Part shown: positions 45,439 to 54,625 of the stretch, in pieces
Layout of the letters: every line of letters starts with the position of its first letter
How positions within the stretch are numbered: the first letter of the stretch is position 1
Source: JADGNF01 sp964582085
GTDB lineage: Archaea > Thermoproteota > Bathyarchaeia > Bathyarchaeales > Bathycorpusculaceae
Reading direction: 5' to 3'
Assembly (NCBI GenBank): GCA_964582085.1
Contig: CAZOPV010000010.1
Span: 1-64,000 of the forward strand
DNA length: 64,000 nt
Translations under genes and position numbers: made by a program
Notes under the pieces: generated by a model
Seen by the model: the letters and a program-made list of their open reading frames with translations, nothing else
Database searches by the model: none
Told to the model about the DNA's origin: nothing

Positions 45439-45504
45439 TGCCGGATGAAGAGAAGGCATTAAATTGACCGTGAGGGATGACAATTCAGAGTTACTCTGAC
45501 GGCA
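45439..45504 (+). ncRNA. Candidate box C/D sRNA
   Basis: Terminal stem TGCCG (45439-45443) / CGGCA (45500-45504). GATGA (45444-45448) as box C, TTGA (45464-45467) as D', GATGA (45476-45480) as C', and CTGA (45496-45499) as D. The two guide intervals are equal (15 nt each) with an 8-nt spacer. Box C and C' lack the usual leading U, D' has one mismatch, and the guides are a little longer than normal. No target identified. Confidence 0.5.
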
Positions 45505-45555
45505 GTGGTGTAGTATCCTTAAATTGTACGCCACTGAACCCTTTTTTGAAGTCCT

Positions 45556-45726
45556 ATGACCTTAGATAAAGATAATTTTAGTTCAGCAAAGAACCTGTAT
45601 GCTTACAATCGGAAACTTGATCCACAATGCGAGAGATACTTTTTTGTTGCCGAACCCATACAATTGAAAGTTAAAACCTCTGCAACAAAGTTTGGATTAC
45701 CTACTCCAGAAACGTTGAATGATTGA
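45556..45726 (+). CDS. Possible 56-aa chimeric ORF ending in an mfnD fragment
   Basis: ATG to TGA. The first about 40 residues are unrecognised; the next 13, TSATKFGLPTPET, are encoded by the exact 41-bp copy of mfnD in the same reading frame. No good ribosome site. It may be a decayed duplication rather than a gene. Confidence 0.3.
   Translation: MTLDKDNFSSAKNLYAYNRKLDPQCERYFFVAEPIQLKVKTSATKFGLPTPETLND
45676..45716 (+). repeat. 41-bp exact copy of an mfnD segment
   Basis: Matches 40002-40042 (minus strand) at every base; the flanks on both sides do not match. Confidence 0.85.
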
Positions 45727-45817
45727 GGTTTACGGATGGAAGGTGAGTTTGGTGAAGGTGCAAAGTTTATTAAAAAATACCCGTAAACATATCTTAAAAA
45801 TAGTCAAGTGATAAAGA

Positions 45818-47533
45818 TTGGAAATAATTTGGTCTCAAATAATCTGGCTAATCTTTTTCATGTTGCCTGTGATATTTGCCATTTATTTTGGATATATGTA
45901 TGTCAAAGATAAAGACAAACGCAAATTAATGTTTATTTTAGCATTTATATTTGCCGCCCTATCATTTGTTGGAAAAATAATTCCTCAATTGAACGAGTTT
46001 TATTTTTTTGATAAACTATACTCTTTTGGAACAATACCTATAATTATAGCGGTTTTCCTCACCCTTCTCAGTATCGTTAGAAATTCCAAAACATTTGAAA
46101 AAGAGTTCAAGGCGTTTATTTTTGTGCTATTATCAAATATATTTTTTGTTTTTCTTCCTTTATATTCGCATCTTGTTTGGCTCGTGTTTACACAACTCTT
46201 TGGGTTCTCATCCTTCCTAATGGCTTTATACCTGACTCTCAGAAGAGGAATGGTGGGTGATGCACTTTTTTTACTAGCAATAACAAGTTTCATAGCTACT
46301 GGTTTTGGATTAGCTTTAGACTTTGGGCTTGCATTCAACTTGTTTTGTTATGGCTATAGTTTTGTTTTTATAGCTCTTATTTTTTCTTACGCTCAAACCG
46401 ATAAAAAATGGAGTGGCAGATCTTTTTTTAAAGTTAAACAGCAATTAGATGAGACTAAAGAAACGCTTAGAGAGCTTGAAGTTGAATACAGAACAGTTTT
46501 TGAATCTGCCAGCGATGCAATCTTTATAGCTGATACAAAAACGGGATTGATTATCGATTGTAATCAAGAGGCCACAAGGCTTGTTGGAAAACCAAAGCAA
46601 GACATTATCGGCAAACACCAAAGGACACTTCACCCCCAAAAATCTGATTCTGAGGACTTTTCTGAGACTTTCAAAATACACGCTCAGGGTGAAAGTAATT
46701 TTATTGAAACTCAAATTATCACACAAAATGGCGAACTTAGAGATGTTGCAATTAAAGCGGCTACTTTTAAGTCAGGCGATAAGAAATTAATGGTTGGAGT
46801 GTTTAGAGATATTACAATCGAAAAGAGAAACCAAAAAGATTTGGCTAATGCACTTAAATCGTTATCTAATAACTTGGAAAAAATAAATACTTTAAACGAA
46901 AAACTCAAAGTTATGAGTTCTATAACCAGACATGACGTGCGAAATAAACTTAGCGCCATAAATTGCAATCTTTACCTTTTAAAGAAGAAATACGCTGACA
47001 AACAAGACCTAGTTGATAGGATTTCCGAGACCGAGCAATCGATAAAGGCTACAGAGCGAATATTGGACTTTGCCAGGATGTATGAAGAAGTGGGTTCTAA
47101 AGAGCTTGTTAAAGTAAATGTAGAGAAAACTTTGCAGGAAGCAGCAGCAATGTTCTCCGGATCTATGCCAAAGATAATTAACAAATGCCAAGGTTTAGAA
47201 GTTACGGCGGACTTATTTCTAAAACAACTCTTTTACAACCTAATAGACAACAGCATCAAACACGGACAAAAAACAACAACAATAACCGTTAGCTACCAAA
47301 AAAATGGCAAAGAATCTATAAAATTAGTTTACGAGGATGACGGTATAGGTATCCCCATAGAAACTAAAGCCCAAATTTTTAGTCAGGGCTTTAGTACAAG
47401 CGGCAGCACAGGATTAGGACTTTTTTTGATACAGAAAATGATTGAAGTCTACGGTTGGAAAATTGCTGAAGAAGGGGAACCTGGTAGAGGCGCAACTTTT
47501 GTTATAACAATCCCTAATGCTACAAACCCTTGA
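45818..47533 (+). CDS. Membrane histidine kinase with PAS domain
   Basis: 571 residues from a TTG. About seven transmembrane helices (1-195), a PAS sensor (about 220-335, FESASDAIFIADTKTG), DHp helix with the phospho-accepting His372 (SITRHDVRNKLS), and HATPase with N box NLIDNSIKHG, G1 YEDDGIGIP and G2 STGLGLFLI. No response regulator is adjacent. Typical of archaeal orphan sensor kinases with a 7TM input; signal unknown. Confidence 0.9.
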   Translation: MEIIWSQIIWLIFFMLPVIFAIYFGYMYVKDKDKRKLMFILAFIFAALSFVGKIIPQLNEFYFFDKLYSFGTIPIIIAVFLTLLSIVRNSKTFEKEFKAFIFVLLSNIFFVFLPLYSHLVWLVFTQLFGFSSFLMALYLTLRRGMVGDALFLLAITSFIATGFGLALDFGLAFNLFCYGYSFVFIALIFSYAQTDKKWSGRSFFKVKQQLDETKETLRELEVEYRTVFESASDAIFIADTKTGLIIDCNQEATRLVGKPKQDIIGKHQRTLHPQKSDSEDFSETFKIHAQGESNFIETQIITQNGELRDVAIKAATFKSGDKKLMVGVFRDITIEKRNQKDLANALKSLSNNLEKINTLNEKLKVMSSITRHDVRNKLSAINCNLYLLKKKYADKQDLVDRISETEQSIKATERILDFARMYEEVGSKELVKVNVEKTLQEAAAMFSGSMPKIINKCQGLEVTADLFLKQLFYNLIDNSIKHGQKTTTITVSYQKNGKESIKLVYEDDGIGIPIETKAQIFSQGFSTSGSTGLGLFLIQKMIEVYGWKIAEEGEPGRGATFVITIPNATNP

Positions 47534-47684
47534 AATTAGAAATTCAGCTGGTCACGATAGTTCCTTCAACTAATATGCAATACTCTCTGAGTACTATCTG
47601 TTTTGGTTGCACTCTTGAATCTAATTTCTGTCATTAGAAGAACTGCTTATAATCGATCCCTGTTTTCATGGACAAAAATGTTCT

Positions 47685-47734
47685 TTATAAAAAACCCATC
47701 AGAATACCTGCCGCTACCGCGGCAGGATGAATGC
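47685..47734 (+). repeat. IS-end-like hairpin block shared with 28852-28901
   Basis: TTATAAAAAA...AGAATACCTG matches 28852-28878 in 24 of 27 aligned positions; after a 15-base hairpin segment (14 in the other copy) both have GATGAATGC. Here the segment forms a perfect CCTGCCGC-TACC-GCGGCAGG stem (47707-47726). The pattern GAAT-stem-loop-AGGATG resembles archaeal IS200/IS605 ends. The TTATAAAA part could also act as a TATA box for the transcript reading into the leader ORF and the PQQ protein. Confidence 0.55.
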
Positions 47735-47781
47735 GTCAGCTCTATTAGCTCTATGCTCTGATAGGTCTGTCACCATTGGCT

Positions 47782-47793
47782 AAGGAGGTGATC
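47782..47793 (+). promoter_or_regulatory. 12-nt Shine-Dalgarno match
   Basis: AAGGAGGTGATC is the full complement of the archaeal 16S 3' end (GATCACCTCC plus adjoining bases), far longer than most ribosome sites, 3 bases before TTG 47797. Confidence 0.6.
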
Positions 47794-47796
47794 GAC

Positions 47797-47913
47797 TTGG
47801 AGAAGGCTAGGACTTGTGTTTTTAGTAGTCCGAAAAGAAGCAGCAGATTGCACAAAACAATTGCCCCTTGCTTTGATTCAGCTAAATTTAATATACGAGT
47901 TTTTATCAAATAA
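47797..47913 (+). CDS. Possible 38-aa leader peptide
   Basis: TTG to TAA, 38 residues, basic with a Ser/Arg/Lys cluster and ending RVFIK. The 12-nt ribosome site just upstream is the main evidence that it is translated. It lies 31 bases before the PQQ-propeller gene and may be a leader or a small gene of its own. Not recognised. Confidence 0.4.
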   Translation: MEKARTCVFSSPKRSSRLHKTIAPCFDSAKFNIRVFIK

Positions 47914-47944
47914 TGAGAAGTGAATTTAGGAGAGAAAATAATTA

Positions 47945-50446
47945 ATGAAAAAAGAAAAAAATTATAAACAATTCTCGATAGCTGCTCTGCTTTTAACTTT
48001 GCTTTTGACTGCTTCGACAATATTAGCCGTGGCACCCTTTGCTGACGCCGCCGTGTTTTCAGTTGACACTAACGCGTACATTATGTTGGCACCAAACCCT
48101 GTAGGCGTAAACCAGCCGGTTTTGGTAAGCTACAGAATTGATAAAGTCAAAGCAGGTGCAACTGACCTGCTAAACCACTTTGAAGGCTTTGCAGTAACTA
48201 TAACTAGACCTGACGGAACGGTTGAAAGGAGAAGCAACTTGGATGTCGACTCCACCAGCGGTGGATGGTTTATGTTTACGCCAACTCAAGTTGGAACATA
48301 CAAGTTCCAAACGCACTTTCCTGCCCAATGGTCAAACGTCACAGCAAACCAGATTTTCTACAAGGCCAGCGACAGTTCTATTGTTTCGCTCACAGTGCAA
48401 CAAGAACCAATTCAAGGTATACCCAACAACCCTTTACCAACTGATGCATGGAAAAGACCGATAAATGGTGAAAATAAAGGTTGGAACGCTATTGCTGATA
48501 ACTGGTTAATGCGCTCTTATGACATACCCAACCGCAGTTTCTGTATGACCTGCGCTGTTGCACCTTACACATCGGCGCCAAACAGTGCACATATTTTATG
48601 GACTAAACCCATAATTTTTGGCGGACAGGCAGGAGGTAAATTTGGTGATGCAAGCTACTACACAGGGCTTTCCTACGAGCAATTCTATCTGCCATTAATA
48701 CTGCAGGGTAGAATTATTTACACTGAACATAATCCGACAACCACCACGACGCTTGGCACGGTGATTATGGATTTGTACACAGGAGAACAAATAATGTACA
48801 TAAACAACACTGACATAATGTTTGCTCAAGTTCTACAGATTGACAATCCAAATGAGCACGGATTAATTGCCTACCTCTGGAGCTCCTTAGGAGGCACCAC
48901 TACGAACACTACATTAGTAATGTGGGACGCGTTCACTGGAAGGGAACACTGCAGAGTAACTAATGTTACTTGGGGAGGATTAGGCAGCTTTAACGGCGGA
49001 CCAACAACTTTTGGACCAAAAGGGGAAATTCTTTCACACGCAATTGTAGGTACAGCACCCAACCAGAGGTTAATTCGCTGGAACTCAACCAAAGCCATAT
49101 ACACTAGAGGCGCAATTGATACGTGGAGTCCAACATTTGGGTCAGTAATAGATGGCTCCCGTGGAATCGAGTACAATGTTTCCATCAGCATACCAGGTTT
49201 GTCAATTGCTGCAGTGACTAACGACTACATTCTTGCACAAAAACGTGATACAAACACCTTCCCCTACATTCAAACAGATGCTTGCTTTGATGCAAAAACG
49301 GGTAATCTCCTCTGGAGTAAAGATAGAACCGAGATATACCAAGCATTTTTTGCAATGGCAACAAGCATTCGCGATGACATGTATGTTTTACGTGATGAAG
49401 GCAGAATGGTGACTTACGCATACAGCATACGTACAGGAAACCAGCTTTGGGTAACAGATCCACTACCGAACGGTTGGGGTATTTTTGAGTATCAAAGGGA
49501 TATTGCATATGGAAAAGTTTACACTACAGGCTATACGGGCGCCGTGCGAGCTTATGATGCCGCCAACGGAATACTTGCTTGGACCTTTGACATGGGCAGT
49601 GCAGGATATGAAACACCATATGGAGTCTGGCCAACCTACAACGGCTTCACTATAGCTGACGGAAAAATATTTGTGTCTAACGATGAGCACTCACCCGACG
49701 CTGTATTATGGCGAGGCGGCAAGCTGTGGGCTATAAACACTACCGATGGAAAAGAAGTTTGGTCAATCGCTGGGATGATGCGTAACCCCGCAGTTTCAGA
49801 TGGAATACTCACCGCACTCAACTCCTATGATGGGCAAGTCTACGCATTTGGTAAAGGTCCCAGTGCGACCACCGTTAGTGCACCCGATACGGCAGTGCCT
49901 TTAGGAACAGGCGTTATGATCAAAGGTTCAGTTACTGATCAATCTCCAGGCCAGAAAGGTACACCTGCTGTTTCAGATGAAAGTATGTCCGCATGGATGG
50001 AATACTTACACATGCAACGACCACGACCCACCAACGTTAAAGGTGTAGAAGTTGTACTGACAGCTATCGATCCCAACGGCAACTTCCAAAACATTGGCAC
50101 TGCAACCACAGACGAAAGCGGCAACTTCGGAATAATGTGGGTACCACCTGTCGAAGGAACTTACAAGGTAACAGCAACTTTCAAAGGAACAAACTCGTAC
50201 TCTAGCTCATACGCCACAACATACTTTGGCGTGTGCCCAGCAGCTGCTGCTCCACAACCAACCACAATAACAGCGACCCCGACAGCGCCACCAACAGTAG
50301 CGCCGTCTCCAACTGTGTCTCCATCAGTAGTTCCTGAACCAGAAGCACCTTCGCCTGCAATGGATGCATACATTATTGTCGCCGTTGCCGTTGTCGTCAT
50401 TGTAATCGTTGCTGTTGCTGCTTTGGTTCTTCGGAAGCGCAAATAG
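47945..50446 (+). CDS. PQQ-type beta-propeller surface protein with C-terminal membrane anchor
   Basis: 833 residues. Signal peptide ending in FADA (about 1-35), an Ig-like N-terminal domain (about 40-155), a large propeller region with PQQ-like repeats (AYDAANGILAWTFDMGS, AINTTDGKEVWSIAG), an Ig-like domain (about 640-755), a Pro/Thr-rich stalk (TPTAPPTVAPSPTV), and a C-terminal helix with RKRK. Displayed outside the cell, S-layer-like. GGAG at 47929-47932 precedes the ATG. Probably abundant; ligand unknown. Confidence 0.85.
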   Translation: MKKEKNYKQFSIAALLLTLLLTASTILAVAPFADAAVFSVDTNAYIMLAPNPVGVNQPVLVSYRIDKVKAGATDLLNHFEGFAVTITRPDGTVERRSNLDVDSTSGGWFMFTPTQVGTYKFQTHFPAQWSNVTANQIFYKASDSSIVSLTVQQEPIQGIPNNPLPTDAWKRPINGENKGWNAIADNWLMRSYDIPNRSFCMTCAVAPYTSAPNSAHILWTKPIIFGGQAGGKFGDASYYTGLSYEQFYLPLILQGRIIYTEHNPTTTTTLGTVIMDLYTGEQIMYINNTDIMFAQVLQIDNPNEHGLIAYLWSSLGGTTTNTTLVMWDAFTGREHCRVTNVTWGGLGSFNGGPTTFGPKGEILSHAIVGTAPNQRLIRWNSTKAIYTRGAIDTWSPTFGSVIDGSRGIEYNVSISIPGLSIAAVTNDYILAQKRDTNTFPYIQTDACFDAKTGNLLWSKDRTEIYQAFFAMATSIRDDMYVLRDEGRMVTYAYSIRTGNQLWVTDPLPNGWGIFEYQRDIAYGKVYTTGYTGAVRAYDAANGILAWTFDMGSAGYETPYGVWPTYNGFTIADGKIFVSNDEHSPDAVLWRGGKLWAINTTDGKEVWSIAGMMRNPAVSDGILTALNSYDGQVYAFGKGPSATTVSAPDTAVPLGTGVMIKGSVTDQSPGQKGTPAVSDESMSAWMEYLHMQRPRPTNVKGVEVVLTAIDPNGNFQNIGTATTDESGNFGIMWVPPVEGTYKVTATFKGTNSYSSSYATTYFGVCPAAAAPQPTTITATPTAPPTVAPSPTVSPSVVPEPEAPSPAMDAYIIVAVAVVVIVIVAVAALVLRKRK

Positions 50447-50464
50447 ATAAAATACTTTTCCTTT

Positions 50465-50473
50465 CTTTTTTTT
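50465..50473 (+). terminator. T-run between convergent genes
   Basis: Nine T residues shortly after the PQQ protein stop, before the convergent trmI gene. Confidence 0.4.
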
Positions 50474-50523
50474 AATTCATAAAAACCTGGGGCAGTTTTA
50501 GCTTTCTACTACTCACGAACACT

Positions 50524-51291
50524 CTAGTTTCGCTTTTCTTCATCAACCGCTACCTCAGAGGCGTCTAAAAACTCTCTTGGCGGTTTTGTCACTTTGCGAG
50601 CATGAGTAATGTAGCCTGTATGACCCGTCATGAGTGTCTGGGGTCGTGTTTTTCCCCGTTCAATTTGCATACCACGCATTATGCACTCGAAGGTTTCTAC
50701 GGCCACAAAGTTATGATCTTTTAAAGCTTCAACAGTTTTCACAACTTGGTCGATTGTGGGGCTAAATGAAACTATGGTTCCTGATGGCTTCAAAGCTTGG
50801 TATGCATGTGGAATAACTAACCATGGAACCGCCAAGTCCAAAATTACGGCGTCAACATCCCTTTCGTCGATGCCTAATGTAATGTCTTGGAGTTTAAGTT
50901 CTACCAAATCTATTAGGCCAGCGCGCTTGAGGTTTTTTTCCGCTGTCTTTTGACCTTGTTCTCGTATGTCGTAGGTATAGATTTTGCCGTTAGGCCGCAC
51001 ATAATGTGCTAACGCCGTGGTTAATGCGCCTGTGCCTGTGCCGGACTCTACGACTCGGCTGCCACTGCCGATGCCGCTAAACATGACAATCAAAGCGTTG
51101 TCTTTTGGATAAGTGATTTGAGTGTTACGTGCTGATTTCATGATATAATCAGTTAGAATAGGCTTCAAAACAGTAAAGGTTACACCTAAACTGGTTTTGT
51201 AAACTGCGCCGTAATCTTGCCCGATAAGGTCGTCAAATTTTACGTAGCCCTTGTGTGTGTGGAAGGTTTTACCTGCTTCCACTTTTATCAT
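50524..51291 (-). CDS. trmI: tRNA (adenine-N1)-methyltransferase TrmI (A57/A58)
   Basis: 255 residues. N-terminal beta domain with HTHKGYVKFDDLIGQDYG, then the Rossmann methyltransferase with VVESGTGTGALTTALAHYV (SAM motif I), YTYDIREQ, VILDLAVPWLVIPHAY. Methylates A58, and A57 in archaea, in the tRNA T-loop. Single gene. Confidence 0.93.
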   Translation of the reverse strand: MIKVEAGKTFHTHKGYVKFDDLIGQDYGAVYKTSLGVTFTVLKPILTDYIMKSARNTQITYPKDNALIVMFSGIGSGSRVVESGTGTGALTTALAHYVRPNGKIYTYDIREQGQKTAEKNLKRAGLIDLVELKLQDITLGIDERDVDAVILDLAVPWLVIPHAYQALKPSGTIVSFSPTIDQVVKTVEALKDHNFVAVETFECIMRGMQIERGKTRPQTLMTGHTGYITHARKVTKPPREFLDASEVAVDEEKRN

Positions 51292-51456
51292 ATACGTCCT
51301 TCGTACATCTAAGTAGAGAATAATGTGGTCTCCCTCTGCTATTTTTTGGATAACATCTCACCTTTTTTTCTTTAGGTTAATTGAAAGGTAGATACGTTCT
51401 GTTAATTTAAACTTTGAATTAAGCAGGCGTAAAAAAAGAGGCCTAAACTGAAGACC

Positions 51457-52800
51457 TTACAGTAAGTATTCTTGGTATTTTTCAACTCTTATTATGGAAC
51501 TTTTAAGGTCACGCATAAATCCGGCGAACAAGTCGGCTTTTTCGGTGTGAATTGGAAAGATCTGAGCGGGAGAAATACTTTTGAGCACCTTTTTGAGTTG
51601 AAGAGGCATAATGTGTCCCGAAACATGCACATGATATTGTGGTAAGCCATAATGTTGGAGCCAGTTGAGTAAACGTTCGAAGTCAAGTTCCATTTCTTCA
51701 TTAAACGGTTCGGATGCAGAAAGAATATAACAGCTTCCGGCTTGAGGTTTAAGCTGAACTAGTTCTTCAAAATCGTAAAAAGACAGGCCTAGCACCATTT
51801 TGCATTGCTGTTTTGAGGCCTCCAAAATATCAAAAATTTTGTGTAACCCTTTTAATCTGTCAATTAATTCAGTTTCCCACTTGTAAGTGCTCTTTTTTGA
51901 CTTTCGGAATATCAACAAATGCGGGTCGTCTAATGCTGGAACTTCTAAACCTTTGTCTTTGCGAAGTGCATCAAGCAATAAGGCTTGTTTTAGTGAAATA
52001 GCAAGACAACGGTTGTTCTCTTTGGCGATATTATAAAAACTTTTGAGCCGGTCAACATCAGAATAGCCAAATTCTGCTAACACGATGCCTTCGGCGCAGC
52101 TTATTATTTGGTTCAGTTTGTTTTGTACTTCCACTTCGTTTGAAACCGACGCGCCTGTCATGTTGGTTGCTTCAGTAATAACTGCCACAGGTTCGGTTCT
52201 TTTGGCTTGTTCAACAAACTCTTTTGTCATCACTGGCTTGGCGCCGTGGTCTCGAAAATCGCCCGTGTACACCACGGTCCCATTTGACGTGTGTATAATG
52301 AATCCGTAGGCTCCTGGAACAGAGTGATCGACGTGATAAGGCTCAATTTCTATGTTGCCAACTGAAATTTTGTTGCCTGTTCTAAAAGTTTTGAACTGTA
52401 TGTCGGCAACGCTGAATTCCAAGTCTGCTCGTCGCATTTCACTTAGCGCTTGCAGTATGGCTTTGGTTGTTTCACCGCAGTAAATTGGAATTTCCCTTTT
52501 AATGAATGACAGGTAGGCCATGTGATCCAAGTGACCATGGGAAATAAAAACGGCGTCAGCTTGTGGGGGTTCTTTGTCAAATTTGTATAACCCAGGGATT
52601 TTTGGGAGAATTCCTAATTCTTGTAGGCTACACTCGCTTTTTGGCGATAGAAAGGGCGGTGAATAGAACTGTTTTTTCATGGAAAAAGACATACCGAAAT
52701 CCAAGAATACACGAGTGTCTCGGTCTTGAAGTAGAATTTTGTTGCCGCCTATCTCGTCGACGCCGCCGTAGAAAGTTAAGGTTGTGGCGTTTTTGACCAT
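51457..52800 (-). CDS. Beta-CASP metallo-beta-lactamase ribonuclease (RNase J-like)
   Basis: 447 residues. Metal site HGHLDHMAYL (about 97-106), further metal His in YHVDHS and Asp in YTGDFRDHG, and a C-terminal HVSGHIMPLQLKK/IFPIHTEKADLF typical of beta-CASP enzymes. Starts with TLTFYGGVDEIGGNKILL. Probably an archaeal RNase J-type exo/endonuclease. The kinase-fusion gene ends immediately next to its start (3 bases), so both probably share a transcript. Confidence 0.88.
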   Translation of the reverse strand: MVKNATTLTFYGGVDEIGGNKILLQDRDTRVFLDFGMSFSMKKQFYSPPFLSPKSECSLQELGILPKIPGLYKFDKEPPQADAVFISHGHLDHMAYLSFIKREIPIYCGETTKAILQALSEMRRADLEFSVADIQFKTFRTGNKISVGNIEIEPYHVDHSVPGAYGFIIHTSNGTVVYTGDFRDHGAKPVMTKEFVEQAKRTEPVAVITEATNMTGASVSNEVEVQNKLNQIISCAEGIVLAEFGYSDVDRLKSFYNIAKENNRCLAISLKQALLLDALRKDKGLEVPALDDPHLLIFRKSKKSTYKWETELIDRLKGLHKIFDILEASKQQCKMVLGLSFYDFEELVQLKPQAGSCYILSASEPFNEEMELDFERLLNWLQHYGLPQYHVHVSGHIMPLQLKKVLKSISPAQIFPIHTEKADLFAGFMRDLKSSIIRVEKYQEYLL

Positions 52801-52803
52801 TCT

Positions 52804-54513
52804 TTATTGCCGCCTTTCTGCTTTTTTACATGCGTTTGCCATTACTCTGAGTATGTTAGGTAGCGTGAATATACTAAAGACGCGGGTATATTTGATAAGT
52901 CCTGCATGTCTTATAACATTAACATCTCCATCAGAACTCAAATAGCCATTAATGAAAGCTTCGGCGATAGCGTTTGCCTTGAAGTCTCCATTGAGAGGTA
53001 AAAAATGACCTGTGAAGTAAAGAAATTCAGCAACATCCCAAGATTTATCTCCACGGTGACTAGCTTGTTCAAAATCCAACAGAACAAGTTCTCCTTGAGG
53101 GGTAACCAAAGTATTTTCGGGTTTAGTGTCTCCTAAAACTACCTCAAGAGCGTGAATTTTTGCGTAGGTTTCGCCTAAGCGGGTTATAATTTCTAAATCT
53201 TTTTGGAAAACTGTTTGATTTTTAGCCCCCGCAATGTGTTTTATGTTACCACTAAGATCACGCCCCTCTACGAACTCCATGAAAAGTAACCGTTCCTTTC
53301 GATTCACATGTAAAAGTTTGGGTACATTAAACCCCTCTCGAGCTAAAAATTCACTTATAGCACACTCCTTCTCCAGTCTGGATGCCCCTAAGACGGCAAA
53401 GTTACGTGCGCCAAGTGACCATATGAAAAGTGGGAACCATTTGAAACTTGACCAATCCTTGAATCGTTTGACGATAATCTTCTTTTCTGACTCACCGTTA
53501 TATGCCTTGATTATGAAGAGGTCGTTTAAGACGCCGCCAAACGCTTCAACTTTGATTTCTAGGTAACCATTAGCAAAAAATTGCTCAACAAAAGCTTTGA
53601 TATCTATTCTGTCGGCCAAGGAAACTAAACCTTGGGAGGTAGGAGTGAAAAGATACTTTTGTGGGTCTATAAAGCATTTTGTTTTATCAAAAACGTTTTT
53701 CAATGAAGCCAAAGATAATTTGGAGGTCAGTTCCATATTTTGGGCTATAAAATTTAAAACTTGAGGAAACAGACCAAGGATAGAACCAAAAACTACACGT
53801 GTAGCATTTTTTGAAAGTTGCGTCAGACGAATTTTGTGACGTTTAGATGAATCAATAAACTTTTTTGAAAGCATTACGTAGTCATTTTTGAAGTGTATGA
53901 CCTCTTCTTTTTCTAGTTCTCGTAGGGCTTCAAGATATCCTTTCAGTAGTCGGTTCATTTTTTTCTTGTTTGTTTTTTCACACAGGATATTGGAAACGCT
54001 ATATGTCAGAGGTGGAAAAACTCTGATGCGGTTTAATATAACTTCATACATAAAATATTCTGGTTTAATATGTAGTTGGTAAGAGAGTTCAGGAAAGGTT
54101 AGAGTGATGTTTTCAAGCAGCTCCAAAATTAAACGTTTTTTCAAAAGAATTTCTTGTTGATAAAGATAAGTATTGTTGACTAATGCCTTATAGGGAAAAA
54201 TTAATTCGGTAGAAGCAGCTTCACCTAAAAAACCCTGCGTAACATCACGTTCAAAGAGTCCTTGATCAACAGCTAAAACAACTATGTTTTTTTCTTCAAT
54301 AAGCTTTGGGTAGAGCATCAGGCGTAGTGGAAAAGCCTTTAAAACCAACAAAACTTGAATGGGTCTCCTTGCAGTTATCAAACCCAAAATTTGACTATCA
54401 GCAACGGATAAAGCCACTATGTCGCATGGTCCAGCTACATGATTGCAGTAATCGTAAATTTTAGACGCAAATGTGTTAAAACTTGGGTGGATCAAACTTA
54501 ACCTCTCTAACAC
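52804..54513 (-). CDS. Large protein with C-terminal Bud32/RIO-like kinase domain
   Basis: 569 residues. C-terminal about 230 form an atypical protein-kinase fold: IIVKRF (ATP-Lys), ECAISEFLAREGFNVPKLL, FMEFVEGRDL hinge, the catalytic GDTKPENTLV (Asp462), and LLDFEQAS (metal Asp480). This is closer to Bud32/RIO than to typical kinases. Residues 1-140 form an alpha/beta domain (CDIVALSVADSQI, VVLAVDQGLFERDV) with a nucleotidyltransferase-like feel; about 145-330 is helical. The fusion is not one I recognise. It sits directly upstream of the beta-CASP nuclease. Confidence 0.7.
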   Translation of the reverse strand: MLERLSLIHPSFNTFASKIYDYCNHVAGPCDIVALSVADSQILGLITARRPIQVLLVLKAFPLRLMLYPKLIEEKNIVVLAVDQGLFERDVTQGFLGEAASTELIFPYKALVNNTYLYQQEILLKKRLILELLENITLTFPELSYQLHIKPEYFMYEVILNRIRVFPPLTYSVSNILCEKTNKKKMNRLLKGYLEALRELEKEEVIHFKNDYVMLSKKFIDSSKRHKIRLTQLSKNATRVVFGSILGLFPQVLNFIAQNMELTSKLSLASLKNVFDKTKCFIDPQKYLFTPTSQGLVSLADRIDIKAFVEQFFANGYLEIKVEAFGGVLNDLFIIKAYNGESEKKIIVKRFKDWSSFKWFPLFIWSLGARNFAVLGASRLEKECAISEFLAREGFNVPKLLHVNRKERLLFMEFVEGRDLSGNIKHIAGAKNQTVFQKDLEIITRLGETYAKIHALEVVLGDTKPENTLVTPQGELVLLDFEQASHRGDKSWDVAEFLYFTGHFLPLNGDFKANAIAEAFINGYLSSDGDVNVIRHAGLIKYTRVFSIFTLPNILRVMANACKKAERRQ

Positions 54514-54625
54514 TTGTGGGTTAGATAATATTTAAAGAGAGGATATTTAAGATGCGTTGTTTACTTCATGTTAAAGAGTACAGCAATTTAAACAAGTTTA
54601 TAGCAGCTTAATGTAGCATCTCCTA

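Noticed and set aside
45818..47533. A response regulator partner for the histidine kinase
   Set aside because: No receiver domain (acidic pair plus phospho-Asp and Lys) found in adjacent genes.
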